A DNA stretch of 64,000 bases from Bolinopsis microptera. Lineage: Eukaryota > Ctenophora > Tentaculata > Lobata > Bolinopsidae. Below are positions 12,479 to 26,700 of the stretch, piece by piece; positions within the stretch are counted from its first letter, which is position 1; each line of letters starts with the position of its first letter. The notes below the pieces were generated by a model, which saw nothing but the letters and a program-made list of their open reading frames with translations, did no database searches and was not told the DNA's origin. Made by a program: the position numbers and the translations under genes. The stretch is from NCBI RefSeq assembly GCF_026151205.1, contig NC_087082.1, forward strand, positions 7,137,908 through 7,201,907, written 5' to 3'.

Positions 12479-14519
12479 TGCAGTAAAACTGCTCTTATTT
12501 ATCACGGATATGGAGCTTCCTGCTTTTACCCTTCTTTCCTTCGACGCTGCTCAAGCGAGCTTGCATCCTTATAACCACTCCCAATACTACCCAGTGGGGT
12601 GTGGGTGCACTTGCAGCTTTTAAACATGAATAATTTCTCCCCCTTTTGAAGCTGTGAATCCACCTCGTGTAGCACCAATCAATATTATATATAAAGACAG
12701 TAACTTAATTTTTATGAATAGTGAATTTCAGTCGGTGCAGTATTTTCTGAATATTATATGAAATTTTAATTTATTTTCGCATGTTCCGCATATTTGTAGG
12801 GTACTGTGTCCTCACGTTAAATTCCCATTCATCGTATCTACTATCTTTAGCCATTTCTGTGCAGGTCGTGTCTACAAACACAATCTAGCAGTCAATGATC
12901 CGTAAATACTGGCGGGAATGCGGATGACCGGTCCATGAAACATGTCTATTTGCACTGATTTTAACCGTGACTAATTTGTCTATTTCTTTTTTATTTGAGC
13001 TGAGTTAAATGTATATTGTTGAATTTTCACAGCGTTTGAATTCTATCTGGGTCGATGATTTTAACGGAACTATTGGCCCAAACGTGTCCAGTATCAACAA
13101 CAGCTGAGCATGGCACCCAGTTTTCCTAATTGGAGCTGGCTGGCCAAGTTTAGCACCATGCCGAGCATTAGTCTACATTTAAACTGGCGGTACTGCTGCT
13201 CCTTCATCAACTCCTTCGTCTGCAGTGTCTGCAGGGGTCTCCTCAACCGTGACCAGCTTTTTTCCTAACCTTGGTACTGGTAGTGCATGATGGAAGTTAT
13301 TGAAGTTGGATACAAATGTGTCATTATAAATTTCATTACTTTTTTTGGACACATACCGACTTTTCGCAGGTAAATCGCGGCAAAATCGCGATGGAAATGC
13401 TGGGATTGGTGGAACTGGGTGCTGACCACTAAGTGCTAATCGAACAAAGAATTACCTGTCAAATGGTGGCTTGCCGGCTACTTGATGAAAATCGAAATAT
13501 ACATATCAAACATTACCTCCTCTTTTGGGTTGTTAGTCTCACAATTAACAGTCTCACCTGCACTCAGCACTACTGACTACTTCTCGCTCATTAGTTCGGT
13601 TGGAGTAACAGGGTACTTATCTTGATTCTTGGGCGGAATTATAGCTCTTAGCTCCTCGAATACAAGATGCTAATTGTAATAGTATCACACCGTACTTTAC
13701 CATAGGTGGCAATGGTAATGACACTTGTATAGATCGAGTTGTACAAAGAGTTACTCCTCCTTGGAAGGGGTGAGGCTGAAGACACGCCAAATTATATTGA
13801 AAGCGGTGTCTCTTAAGCTCTTAGAACGGTTCTCGATATTTGTTTCCCAATGGTATAGGTATATCGAGAAATGAATTATCACTTGGAGTTTATGATACTG
13901 GCTTATGAAGTCCGTGGTGTTTGAATCATTTTACGTCTCTCAGCCAACATCTGAATTCCAAATAATGTTTGACCATGAAGGTTAAAATTTGTAAGTTCCT
14001 AAATCGATTTTAACAAAAATGCAGGATGCTACAATTGAAGCTGCTATTGCTACTGCAGTAATACATTGCAAATTTGAAACATTGTCTACAGATTTAAACA
14101 CTGTTTGTACCTAAAACTGATGAGCACCGATGACCGAGTGGTAATTTTTTATAGTTCTTGCTTAAAAGCTGGTCAATAGATAGCAAACAGCTTTAGCTCT
14201 TTTTTCCGATAAACACAAGAGAAAGATTGTGTCGATATCAATGATTTCATCAATGGACCTAGTTGATATCAGAATCTCACTACCCTTTGTTTATCATCCC
14301 TATGCAAATGTTGCCATTATATTCCCACTTATCTTATCTACTTAGTGCGTGATATTTATCTAATCTTATCTCCTATCCTGATGTCTCTGTCAATACAGTA
14401 TGCCACCCTTCCTCCCCACTTATCCATGCCTTCGTCACATGACCGGTTTATTTGTTTCCAAACACAGATCCTACTCGCACGCGACCGTACCGTCTCATCA
14501 TGCATTGATTGTTTTGGGG

Positions 14520-14751
14520 ACAGGAGCGCGCCCCGTATCACGTGCACTTCACGTGTCACCATAGCAACGTCACGTGATCAGTCGCCCACGTGATCAGGTC
14601 ACGCGCCGTGACGTAGCAACATCTGCGAGAGGCTGGAGGAAGAGAGAGCGCCGGTAATATCTCCCATCACAGCACACTCATAGCATTTCCCGGTTGACAA
14701 TCTCTACTTCGTATCTCTTGTACACTTCGTTTTTATCAGTTTATTATCAGT
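14520..14751 (+). promoter_or_regulatory. AP-2 gene upstream region, E-box and X-box cluster
   Basis: Within about 100 bp there are four CACGTG palindromes (14539-14587) and GTCACCATAGCAAC at 14555-14568, which fits the RFX X-box consensus GTNRCC-N2-RGYAAC. These lie 165-210 bp before the AP-2 start codon. An acceptor-like TTTATTATCAG ends one base before the ATG, so the true transcription start could be further upstream. Promoter function is inferred from motif density and position only. Confidence 0.45.
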
Positions 14752-17700
14752 ATGTCAGCGACCATTTCCCCATTTCTGAATGTTCCGGTTGGTCACAGTG
14801 AGATAAAAAGGAGGTTTTCAGAGGATGAGCCTCAGGCTAGGAAAAGACAGAAGCTGGATCCACCTGCCACTACTGCCAATAATCAAGTATGTCCTCATCT
14901 CTCTCTGATTGTTTCTCTAATAACAAATGATTCCCTTCATCACGATAGCTTTGTTTAGGTTTCACTTGCTGATTACTGGTACACAGTTCATTGTCTTGTT
15001 TTTGATCTGTGTCTACAATTTGTTGTAGCATGTGAAAACTATGATATAAGCCTCTGACAATCATTTGCCCACTTTATCACACCCAAATATCACTCTCTCA
15101 ACGTTTCCATGTTCATACCACATGCATGTTAATTCACTCAACATATCTTTGAATACTACTGTAGTGCTTCAGCCCTATATCTTACATCAGCCACCATTTT
15201 TGGCTCTCAAATTCCTTTTTAAGCCTTGTAACGACACAGTCCGTTACTATTTGCTATAACCTAACAAGTAGCCATGTCATTACTGTTCAGTCTCTCCGTC
15301 TACAAATCATTCATGATGTGATCAGGGTAAAACCACACCATTTCCAGAACATTTTCACCTTGGAAGTGGGTGTCAGTTTCTGAAATTAGATCACTAAGAT
15401 ACCAAATACAGGGCACATACGTTTCTCACATACCTTGTGAATATAGTTTACCGCCGTTTTCCTACTTGTGGATATGTAACCCGATCATTTCAGGTTGTAA
15501 GTTTTTCTCTATATCAAATTTAACATTTACATTTTAAGATATCTTATTTGTATGACCATAATTTTCCATCGCTCAATATCAGATTTCTGTTTTTCTGAAA
15601 GTTTTTAATATCGGAGGATGGAGCAGAATTTCAAAATTCGTAAGGCGGGAAAAGGTTTACTACTCTGAGGGAAAACCCAGTGTGGATACTAAAGCCTCTA
15701 TATTCTTAACATTACATCACTCTGATCACGCCCTTTTTAAATTAGTGCAATTTAATTCGCTCTTTTCATTAACTCCTATCATTATTTGTGGTACCAAGGA
15801 TATGGTTACCACAAATACTGCTGTATATATATACCCAAATCAGCCTTTTAAAAGATACCGAACTACGGGAACTACGGGGATCAATCAGTGAACGATTTCA
15901 TGCATAAATTCAGGACTGTAAATTCAGTGCAAATCTACAGTTTCTAAATTTCTAAAGAACAAGACAGCGAAACGTGGCCTTGAGGCTCTCGTACTGAACA
16001 TTTCATTTTAACACTTTTTAAAGAATTATTTCCGTTTTAAACACCCTGAGCTCCTGTTTTTGGTAATATTTTGTTTTTGATAATATTTTGTACAGGTGTT
16101 GTTTCCACGGTAACTCTCTCGTTGCTAGGCAACAGAGGGTGGAGCAGTAAAACACGGCTGCTAAACATTTTGTTATTATTATATCAGCTTGACCAGGTTC
16201 ACCACTCTTAACATGTTGACTTGAGGTTAACTAATATATCCTCGCATCTTGAGAGCTGACATAAAACCCTGCAAATAGAGACCGTAGTCTAGTCTCAAAG
16301 TAAGCTTCCAAACAAGTCATATAACCCTACAAGACTACAAGACTATAGTCTGGTCTCTGGGTCTCTATCCAGCCGGTCTCTCTTATTAATGAGAGGGGCA
16401 GTCTTTGTGCTGTGTGTCCTGTGTAATGAGCTATCCAGAGATCAGGCTCCCTGTTTAGGAGCCCTAACATACCCGCTCACTATATCTGTTTAGCGGTATA
16501 TTATATTGCATACTGCTTCCTCATTAATTTGAATTATTTGAGAGGTGTTTATGATAATTTAGAACTAGTGAGACTAGTGTTATAGTGCCAGGATTCTGGC
16601 CCGACAGTCAGGCTAAACCCCGGCTAAACACTACAAACAGTGTCTCCTGAAATTAGGACCCGATAGTCTCCTGATGATGTGTATTACAGTTTGTAGTGTT
16701 TAGCCGGGTACACCGTATTACAGTGCAACATGTTACCCGAGACTGGGATCTGAAAACCCTGCTTGTTCCTCTATTTAGGGCTGAGACAACACAGGACCAT
16801 ACACTTTCACCGTATTCAGCTGGTTTAATTGGCTTGTTCACTGCACGTGGTACAAATACGGGACTCTGATTGGTTGGTTACTGTCACGTGGGTCAGGTCC
16901 TGTATCGTGATTGGTCTGGTTGTATGAGCCGGCGAGTCGATGAGCGTTTACCTGTGACAAAGTGGCTGTCTGTCGTCATGGCAACGGTTGACAGTGATTT
17001 AGAAGGTTTAGTGTCAGTTTGGGATGGTTAATGGTTATTCAAATGAGATCACGTATAATTCTCAGGGCCAGTTTTGCCGGTCACATATCCCCCAAAAATC
17101 GTGGCATTTCCTTCTCTTTACCAATAGTATCATTAGCTGGGAGCTCCACAAAGGACAACATAGGTCAATCTCCATGAGCGACTCCCACGACTTAAGGTTT
17201 AATTTAGGTCTAAAGAGATTAATTTCAATAGCCCTTTATCTGAGAAATATTATTGAGCTAGGCTGCATTAATTTCATTAAAATTAGCCTGTCTTACGGTA
17301 GTAATATAACAAAAGAAGTTGGTGTCCCATTTCCAGGAGAAACATTATCAAAATTGGCTGCATTAGTTTTATTACAATCATCTTGTCTTAAATTAATTCA
17401 GCAAAGGTAGTTGGTTTACCATTTCCAGTACCGCCGACATACTACACTCTCTTATTTTTCTACCACAAAACCTAATTAGAAACTTAATGTTTTAATTTTT
17501 CAACACTACCCCATTATAGGACAATAAGCTTTCATTCCCTCAAGATTGTCTCCATTAGCAATATCACACCTAAGTTTTAGGAGCACATCTTTTACACCAA
17601 TCTAATCACAGCATGATTCATGAGAACTTCCTATGTCACCCTGTCAACTACTACAAATTAAATCTCAAGCAAACATTGGGTTTCTAAAATCAGATTAGAA

Positions 17701-20700
17701 AACATTTACAACTGAGTAGAAAGCATTTATTTTAGACAGACTCTGAGTCTTGGTAAGTCCCTGATTGCCGGATTGCAAGTACCTCTTTAGTGAGTTTTTA
17801 AGGCATGCTCCCAACATGGTGCCCTGATGCTTAACTGTGGTAAGAGGTTGTCTAAACCCTCTCCTTGCTACCACTAATATTACCACTTAGACCCCCACTA
17901 AGTTGTATGTGCCCTGATAATATCGGTATCTCAGTTCCCACATCTTATAACATGCTTAACAGCCGGACAGATTGGGAAACTTGAAAAGCTTGGGAGCTTG
18001 CGTGACTGGGAGCTAAACCATGTATTAATAAGGTCAGGTTATCATTATTATGTCACGGTCCTCAGAGTGATGAGTACACGGCAACACTTTGACAAATCGG
18101 TTAATAATATTAATTTTTATAAGAGGTTTAGAGATTAGTCTCAGCTCTACCCAGCACGCTGGACTATAATCTAAATGTAATGAAATCTGGTTCCCAGCTG
18201 AACAGTGAACAATTATATGGATACATTACTTGGTGTGATTTCTCTCTTGTTGTTTGTCGTGACTCTCACTAGATTCAACATTATTTCCTGTTTTCGCGAT
18301 CAAAATTGTGGTTGAAATGACAGTTATTCTGGTGTTCTGGACACTGGTAAAAATAACGCCATATTTCCAGTCCCTAATATTATATCTGACGGCTATATCC
18401 TCTTTTGCCGCCAATCCTCCTCCCTATTAACAATCTCATTAAACTATTTTACATATATTTAACTCAATAATGACATATCTCCACTGTTCAGAGGATCCTA
18501 ATGCGATAAAATTGTAAGTTAAGAAAGACGCGCTGTCTGCCTTTACCGTACTAAAACTGGGCGTCCGAATAATTAACCGCCCGGTTTAGCGGTTTATCAA
18601 GCCGGAAATGACGGAAAATAAGACTGGAGTACAGATAGCTGGGTGTTAATGGTAGTGGGTCGTATAATGTTGTCAGGGGTCATTACTGTACATTAAATCA
18701 TTAAGTGGTTGACTGCTAGGTAGTTTTTGTTCTCTATCACATTACCTCTTTTCAGCTCATGATTTATTCAAAAACTTTTGATTGTTCCACTTTCCATTAA
18801 GGTAAATTGCTTGGTCCCTATTTGCCACTCCTCTGAAATACTTTAAGAGGACCAGCAGGTTTTCTTCATACTTTGTGGAGGGGACAGTAAAGAGAGAACA
18901 GCTTGTAAAGCAGCTATTATCTGTGAAAATCAGTAATACAATCACGCCCTTCGCGTTAGCGTGCTGAGCTAGTAAAAATGGAAACATTGTATTTATCTAG
19001 AGGTTACAATACTTAGTTCATACCGGACCGACTGTTCAATTGTGGGTACCAATTTTCTTTCCTCGTACTTCTCCTCCGCCAATCAGAGCACCGTATTTCA
19101 CCGCACCTGATCCTCCTCCACCAATCGGCTTGCAGTAATCCCTGGCACGTGACCGCACTTTTAGAGGAGTCTACGCAAAGAGGGCATGGTCGACCAAATC
19201 TATTCAGGGTGAGGAATAAAGTGAATTAGATAGTCTCAGTACGGGTATGAGCGAAGCAATGTAGATGCCACCTTGCCCGGCCGCTACTAGGAGTGAGGCG
19301 CGTGCCTGATGCCCCCTGTTCTGGCCGGTAGCAGAGGTCCTCTCATCAGCTCCCTCTCCCCCAACACACGACTCCAACCCTCAGGGCTGCTCGCTCGTGC
19401 CCTTAATTAGTCTTAGGACACCGTAATAATCCCCTGAACTTGAGATAAAGTATCATTCGATTATTAGTCTGGTCTTGTGGCATTACATTGCGAACTCGAC
19501 CAAGCTATAGTTTTATAGCATCGCGGTAATTTTTTAATGCAATCACAAATAATTTTGAGGAGACTGTGCTCAACAATTTCAGTTCATCCGGGGTTTGATT
19601 CGGGGATCATAATTCTAGGGAACATAAATATATTGCACATTTTATTATAGATGAAGAGAGGATACGGTGACAGGTCCTACATATGACTCGTAGCTGGATT
19701 TGACGTACTGCAGGCTGGAGTCCCGACTTATTGGCCCGACTGTGTGTGACCCAGGGAGAAGGACACATATCTCACATACCTTACTGAGAGGAATTTGGTA
19801 AAACCAACTTCAGCAATACCAGACCAGATCAACTTGTTTATCTTTCTTGTCAATTCAAATCGTGTGAGTCCTACTCAAGACCTCAAGATTGTAGTGATGA
19901 TAAGTGGAGGTAGACGGCAGAACAAAAACGGAACTCTGCCTTCGTCCCAAATTCCATGAGATAACTTCTCACTTTAGTGTCCAAGTCTATCTTGATAACT
20001 AATACTAATAGTCTTTAGGTACCACCCGTATTCACAATCAAAATTAAGTCAGGTCATTTTCCAATCGGAGATTGGGGACGGGTTGTATAACCAACCACCA
20101 ACCAGTCTATCTTGAGTGCTGGGAGACTTGCCAGCCATTCTACCCCCAGTATTGAGGCATTATTTACTAGTGTCAGTCGCTGCCGGTCAGTGTACAATTT
20201 CAATAACCTTACGTGTCAATTAGGGGGTAGGTATATGCGAGTATCCCCCTCAAGGCCTTCTAGCGACTCATCCTATTAGTCATCCTGCATGCCTCGTCGG
20301 GCACGTGCCTCAATCACGTGACGTCATCACCCAACTCTCGTTACCAAAGTCTGAGGGTTTTGTTCTGCAGACGACCAGTCACCTGACTCTATCTCACCTC
20401 AAATATTTTCTGATGTTCACTGACCTCGACTGACTTATCAGTCTAACCGGTCACTCGAAAGACTTGGAGTCTTATGTAGGGTTTCAGTTCTGATTAGAAA
20501 AAGAAACAAACTAACAGCTGTCTGTTAACCACCACAGAGATATCCCCCTTGATACATGCTTGACTGGAAACGAAGCCTTGTTACGAGAGTATCTATTGAA
20601 CTATGTCAGATCATGTTATAGGGCCTCACACTCCTCGTTGAGGAAGCATGAAATGGTTGTAAAATGTAAAATGTAAAAACTGTTATGTAGCGTAGTTGAC

Positions 20701-23700
20701 CCTGAGGTGTGCGTGTTGTAGGTGAGGGAGGCAGGACGGTGCCGCAGACTGACACGACCCCTCCGCAAGCAACTCACCTCGTATTAACCTGATGACCATA
20801 CGTGCAGCTGATTAGATTGTACAAGCATAAGGTTCTTCAGGCTTTTAAACATTTTCAATCAGTTGTAAGTCTGGTCACGTGAGCTGCTCCGTGGTAGCTG
20901 GAATGATACCTGTGTTTTATACTTGTCTGGGCGAGATGTAGGGCGTTAGATTGAGGTTTTCTTTTCTTGTCAAGGAGGGGCCCAAACCTGTCAATCTCCG
21001 ACAAGTTAAACATGCCTACTTCTTGCTACATACAATATGGAGTGTTTACTACTAATGTGTGTAAATGTGACTAATCTTTTAACGATCCACCGGCGGTTAC
21101 TTTTTCATGTCGACGATTAAACCCCAAAAACTATTAACAAAATTGTAATAGTGGACGTGTGAAAAGTTGTAACTTCTGTTCGGTAGACAGAGGACCTGAT
21201 GTAAGTAGCTACATAGCGCCGCCAGTATAGTCCTAATGCCACTCCAAATTTGCAAATAAACAGAGGCTAATTTTCCACTTTTGATAATTATTTTTGGTTT
21301 AAATCTGTACATATTCTCTTGTAACACTCATGTTCCTTTATCCATCGCACCGTCCCATCCCTGAAGTCGGACACTGTTCTATGTGATAAATTTCACACGG
21401 TCTCCTCATCCTACTCCTTCAGATTACTCTTCAGGAAAACAAGTACCGATTATGTGGGTGTTAGGGACGGGGCGGGATTGTAAGTATTTACCTAAAGTAA
21501 CCTAAAGTAAGTAGTTATAGAGCTGTTAGATGTGAAGTGCTCTTTTACACCAGGAAGTTGAGCTGTTGAACTGTCTGGATTATATGTGTAGGGAGCTGGC
21601 GGATTACTGATTTGTCAACTTGTCAGTTTATTCTCTCCGAAGGTGGTATACTAAAACACTTTCATGTGGTTATCGGCTGCTTACTATTTCATCTAATGTG
21701 GTGTTTCAAATGACCGACAGTATTAGTAATGCTAAGACTGATCCTGACAGCAAAAGATCTGCAAACAAGTTTCAAGAAGCTATGCTGAGATCTCAGGAAA
21801 GCATAATCGCATGAGGGAAATTCAAGAATTTGTTTAGATGAAACATGACATCAGCCAGGAAAAGAAGGGATCAGTGGTAAAATACGAGAGTGTGGTGGTA
21901 ACAATGACTAATAGATATCATGGTTATTTTGGAGTACAATGGTGCCATGCTGTTCATCAGTTTTCCTGTTTGTCTGTTTCCTTTATGTACTTACTTCTTA
22001 AATCTTAGCAATGCGTCATAGTAACTGAGGAGTAAGAAAAGAGCATTGGTTCTTCCCGCCATTTCGACAACTGGTCTTCCCGCCATTTTGTACCCTTTAT
22101 TAATCTGCACTATTCCAGTGTCCATTAACCCAGCAAATCACTAATCACCGTTGAACTATGTGCATGTGGGCATCTGTTTTTGAAAATCCCGCGCACAATT
22201 ATCATATTAATGATAGAGAAAAGTAGAGAGAGCACTTACTTTGCACTCACCACCATGACCACCCCCTTAGGGCATAAAACCACGTGACTTCAGTCCTCAA
22301 TTTTGATTGGTTTAGTGATCCACGTGTTCAGGATCCAGTCAAGTGATTGGGGGGCAATCAATGATCTGGATCCTACAGTAGCACGACTGTAGTCAGCATA
22401 CACCTGTAAAAGATAGATAGCAGAACGAACCGAGTCGGGGAAGGCCAGGGATGCTAAATTACTTACTGAGCATTCCGAGGGGCACGTGCGCGCGCAGCAC
22501 CCCTCAGGAGCTGCCCACGTGACAATGAGTGTATCACGTGTTCAACCCTTCTTGGCTGTGATTGGATGTGACGTCACTACTGGCGGTGCGCCAGGTTAAT
22601 GCTACAATATTACCCCGTCGCTCTCGCTGTAAAAATTACCAATCTAAATTAGTGGACTTCTCTTCTTGTCCACGTGCTCGTTAAAATCTTGTATGTCAAC
22701 TGATGAAATCAGTAATTATGAAGGAGTAAGCAGTGGTAGCCAGCCGTAAAACAATGCAATCTCGCCCTTCAAAAACAAATGGTCCTCTACACGTGGTCAG
22801 AGGAGCCAATCACCATGGAGACATTCCGTCACGTGACTGCACCACAATACCTATCATTCTTTTTTGGCTGACTGGTCATTCGCCTGAAGTGATTCCCCTA
22901 ATCTATTCTTTCACCTCAAATCAATAGGGTAGATTAACCCTGGTCCCATGGGAACCAACTTCAAAACGAGTGCTATTATCTGTTAATTATGCAGGAGTAT
23001 AAAGATTCTAATTTCAATATGGAAATGAGGAAATTTGAATGTCTTTTCTCTTGGCGACTCCTAGTAGTCCTAGTATTGTATCATAGTACTAAACCACATA
23101 CAAATTGTGGCACTAAATCATACTCCACACATGTACTGGATGTTTCTGTCTGTTCACTGTTTTCTCGTTGTATTCAACTCTCATGTAACAATGAAGTAAC
23201 CATAACTTTTCTTCAGGTTGATGATTGGGTAAACAGAAATATTGAGGATCTCCCGAAAGTGTTCGAGTCAAACAGTCCCGTCAAGAAACCGTGGGGAGAT
23301 GTTGATCAGGTGAGATTATTATGTTAAAGAGGCTGTAGCCTAGAAGTTGAGACTTTTTGCTCTACAATTGGTAATCAGACGAGGGGCAGCTTATACCCTG
23401 CAATTCACACACACACACACGACACATAAATCCGGTGACAACAGACATGGCCCGCAAAATAAACTACACAAAATGTAAAATCACATTATATCCCCGAACC
23501 CTGATATCTTACCTTTACCACGATCCACACGATCGTTTGCTTTTACCTGCACTTGTGTGTTGTTCTCACGTTTACCTTGTTGTCATCCCAGGCTAAAGCT
23601 ATAGACTCGATCAAACGAGCGTTGGTTCAGATCACGACAAGCTACAAGAAAGAAAACCAAGAGCAGGTTCCTGTTAGTTGCAGTGAGGTTACAGATACTA

Positions 23701-26700
23701 GTTCTACCATCAAAAGTCGGGGAATTCTCACTACTCAACAACCAAGATATGAAAACTTAGTAAGTATAATGTTTACGTGTAAAAAGTTTTGTTAATATAC
23801 ACTTGTAAGTACACGGGTAAATACTCTTTTTCCGACAGTATTATACTCTTTGATACCTAACAGCCACATTTCTGCAAATCTGCATGCGCCCTCTATTTCT
23901 GTTCTTATGAAGATGAGGTACTGTGTTACAAACATTGAGCGCCCTCTATTATAATATTTGTGTTTCACTGATTTGTAAACTGAAGACGTAAATGGGTATT
24001 AGGTAGGTAACATTGAGTGTTCATGATCGGTAAATCTTTTATTTCGGTCGGTTTGAATATTGAATATTCTGCTGTCCCGAGGCCGCCACATATTATTATT
24101 AGCAAGAATCACTTCGTGCCTGATTATAACACGCATCGGTCACGACCTGACTTTTGGCACGAGCTGGCCATTACAAATCGCTGGTGGTCACTATAGTAAG
24201 AATACTGATTAAACAAATTTCAAATAACTCAGCGCAGCTTGTTGTTGTTGGGCTTTTTGTCAACTTGTGAACTTGTAGAACTTCCCCTGTCAGGTGTCCG
24301 ATGTTAGGTCACCAATCTGGTTAGAACTGCGGGCATCTAATTAGTATCCCGATAAATTAGATTTGAAACGGATAGTGTTATTTTAGTATCTGACATGGCC
24401 AGGCATGTTTGGGGGTTTTAAAGCACGCTTTGTTTTAAAATGTGCTTTGAAGCCTCCGTGAACCATGCCAAATGAAGAATGTCAACAAATATGTAAACTG
24501 TAAACTGTACAGATTCTGATTTGTCATTTGAGTGATGAAAATGTTCACCAGTATTACAGCCATTTGTGATGGAGCAAAGACTCTAGAAACTTCCCCCACT
24601 CTATAAAAACTAACAATTTGATATTTTCTCAGGGAGCAGCACCTGCCAGTCACTCGCAGATTCTACCACCGCACTCGCAGGCCGTCGCCTCGCACTCGCA
24701 AAGTTTGCCACATCAACAGGGTCCCGTTATGAAGGACGTTTTTTACGGTGGTCAGGAGAATGTTGAGACTAGTACCCAGTACACGAGCTGCTACACACCC
24801 TATCGTGAGTCCTTGTTGGTGAAATACCAATATCTTGCTCATCATTAGTTTTAGATCCATCAGTATTTTACTGAGTATGTGAAATTGTGACAGGCAAGTC
24901 AAGGCAAAAGACTTGCTCGCTGCACTTTTATGATTTATTACCTATATTTAGAGCCTCTAATTAAACTTGGAATAATCCAGCCAAATACCGTGCTCTTCTA
25001 ACAGATCTTCTCCCCCAGCCTCAGTACCGACCGATCACCCTGTAGTATTCAAGCCAGAGAAGCAGCAGCAGCAGCCACAACAGCAGCCAGGTCCCCAGAC
25101 ACTGGCGGGACAGTACCACTACTTCCCCGAGGTTTCACCTTCTCGTCCCGAGCAGCCGTACCCCTCGCCCCCACGGACCGACACGGACATGATGTACTCC
25201 AGTTTGAGCTACAGTAACCTGGTACCGGGCTGGCCTCAACCTGCTCCAGTACGACAACACTACACCTCTCCTGAACAAGGACTCAACTGGAACGATCATG
25301 CTGCTGTCGCCGTAAGAATTATTCTTACTTCCTTTTTCTGAACTATTGGGTCATGATCATATTTGAGCTTTAACCACTGCACTGCAACAAAAATCACCAA
25401 TTTCCCCAAAATTACACCATTATTTACCTAAATATCTGCGTATCTAACCCGACTCTTTACACAGGACTGCATGTCACCTACAAACCAAGTGTACATCTCA
25501 ACCCCCAACTCTCCTGACGTACCCCTCACCCCTCCCGATGAACCTGACTCTAAACCCAAGACTCTCGGCAGTCTCTCCGATTATAGCCTCCAGGTATGTT
25601 GTTGTTTTTCATTAATTCCAAAAAAATGTCGTTATTTTCTTTGCCTCGTCGTCGTCTTATTTACCAAACTTTTCTCAACTTGGTGAAATTATGTTTTAGC
25701 AATTTAAGCAGTCTGCACTTCGTAAAACGCTTCATACCAAATGTTTAACCAATACTCCCCCAGAACCTGAGCGATTTAAGCAAGGATATGAGCGACATGT
25801 CACCTCATGGTAGTGGTAAAGCATGTCACCCAATGGAGGTGTTCTGCACCGTGCCAGGCCGACTATCCCTCCTCTCCGGTGCTAGCAAGTACAATGTTAC
25901 TATTGGGGAAGTACAGAGGAGACTCACCTACCCGGAGTCCCTTAACGTCAGCTTATTGGGTGGAGTTCTCAGAAGGTATTATATTAGTTGACATTTTGTT
26001 GTTTTGTTAATTGCTTTTGTCTCTGCTGCTCTGTTTGCATTTTTAACAACTTTAAACTCGACTTTTTCTGACCAAAAATATCCTTCCAGGGCTAAAGCTA
26101 AAAATGGAAACCATGCCTTGAGATCCCAACTTGAAGAAAGAAATATAACCATTCCTACTGGCCGACGAAAAGCAGCCTCCGTTTCTCTTTTTACCAGTCT
26201 CCTTGAAGGTAGGCATCTTGACAAATAACTGGAAGTTTTTATCAGTGTATTTGTTGACATTTTGCGTAAATATTTCCAAACTCTTTTGATAAACCGGGCC
26301 CATATCCAGCCGTGTATATTCCCTCTCTCGTCTTTAATGTATCTGATATATTTGATAAAGTGTCCTGACCCATTGTCTCCGATAATTTAACAATATTTTT
26401 GCGCTGAACCCAACCGAGCATTGGCTATTCTGGGATCCCAACCTTCCGTACAGTAGCATTACTATTAAACTCGTCCTCACACGTGTTCATCATCCAACCT
26501 TATCAGTGGCCCTAAACCGATCACGTGACCTCGACCAGAGGCTCTTATTGGGTGTATTGTCAGGGGGCTGGCGTGCGCTGCGACCCCATTTAATGCAATC
26601 AAAAGTTCTATAAATCCAATTTACAATGAGCTACCAGTCTTAAGTAAACATTGGCGCGTGCCGAACGAATTAGGGCTACTTTACAAAAATATTCATGATA

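Larger units (their letters stand above)
3313..14751. other. Gene-poor intergenic region
   Basis: No open reading frame here resembles a known family, and the short frames lack conserved features. The stretch holds the tandem repeats and GC-rich element listed separately, a few TTAGGG units near 5465-5515, and numerous CACGTG motifs from about 9870 onward. It separates a minus-strand gene from the plus-strand AP-2 gene, so both promoters face into it. Distal regulatory DNA for AP-2 is plausible but not shown. Confidence 0.55.

Noticed and set aside
17024..17410. 128-codon frame in AP-2 intron 1
   Set aside because: Contains an internal tandem duplication, has no recognisable domain and no splice-consistent connection to AP-2 exons.
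26004..26303. Several overlapping frames around AP-2 exon 8
   Set aside because: Shadows of, or read-through beyond, the AP-2 exon; only 26090-26208 fits the family and phase.
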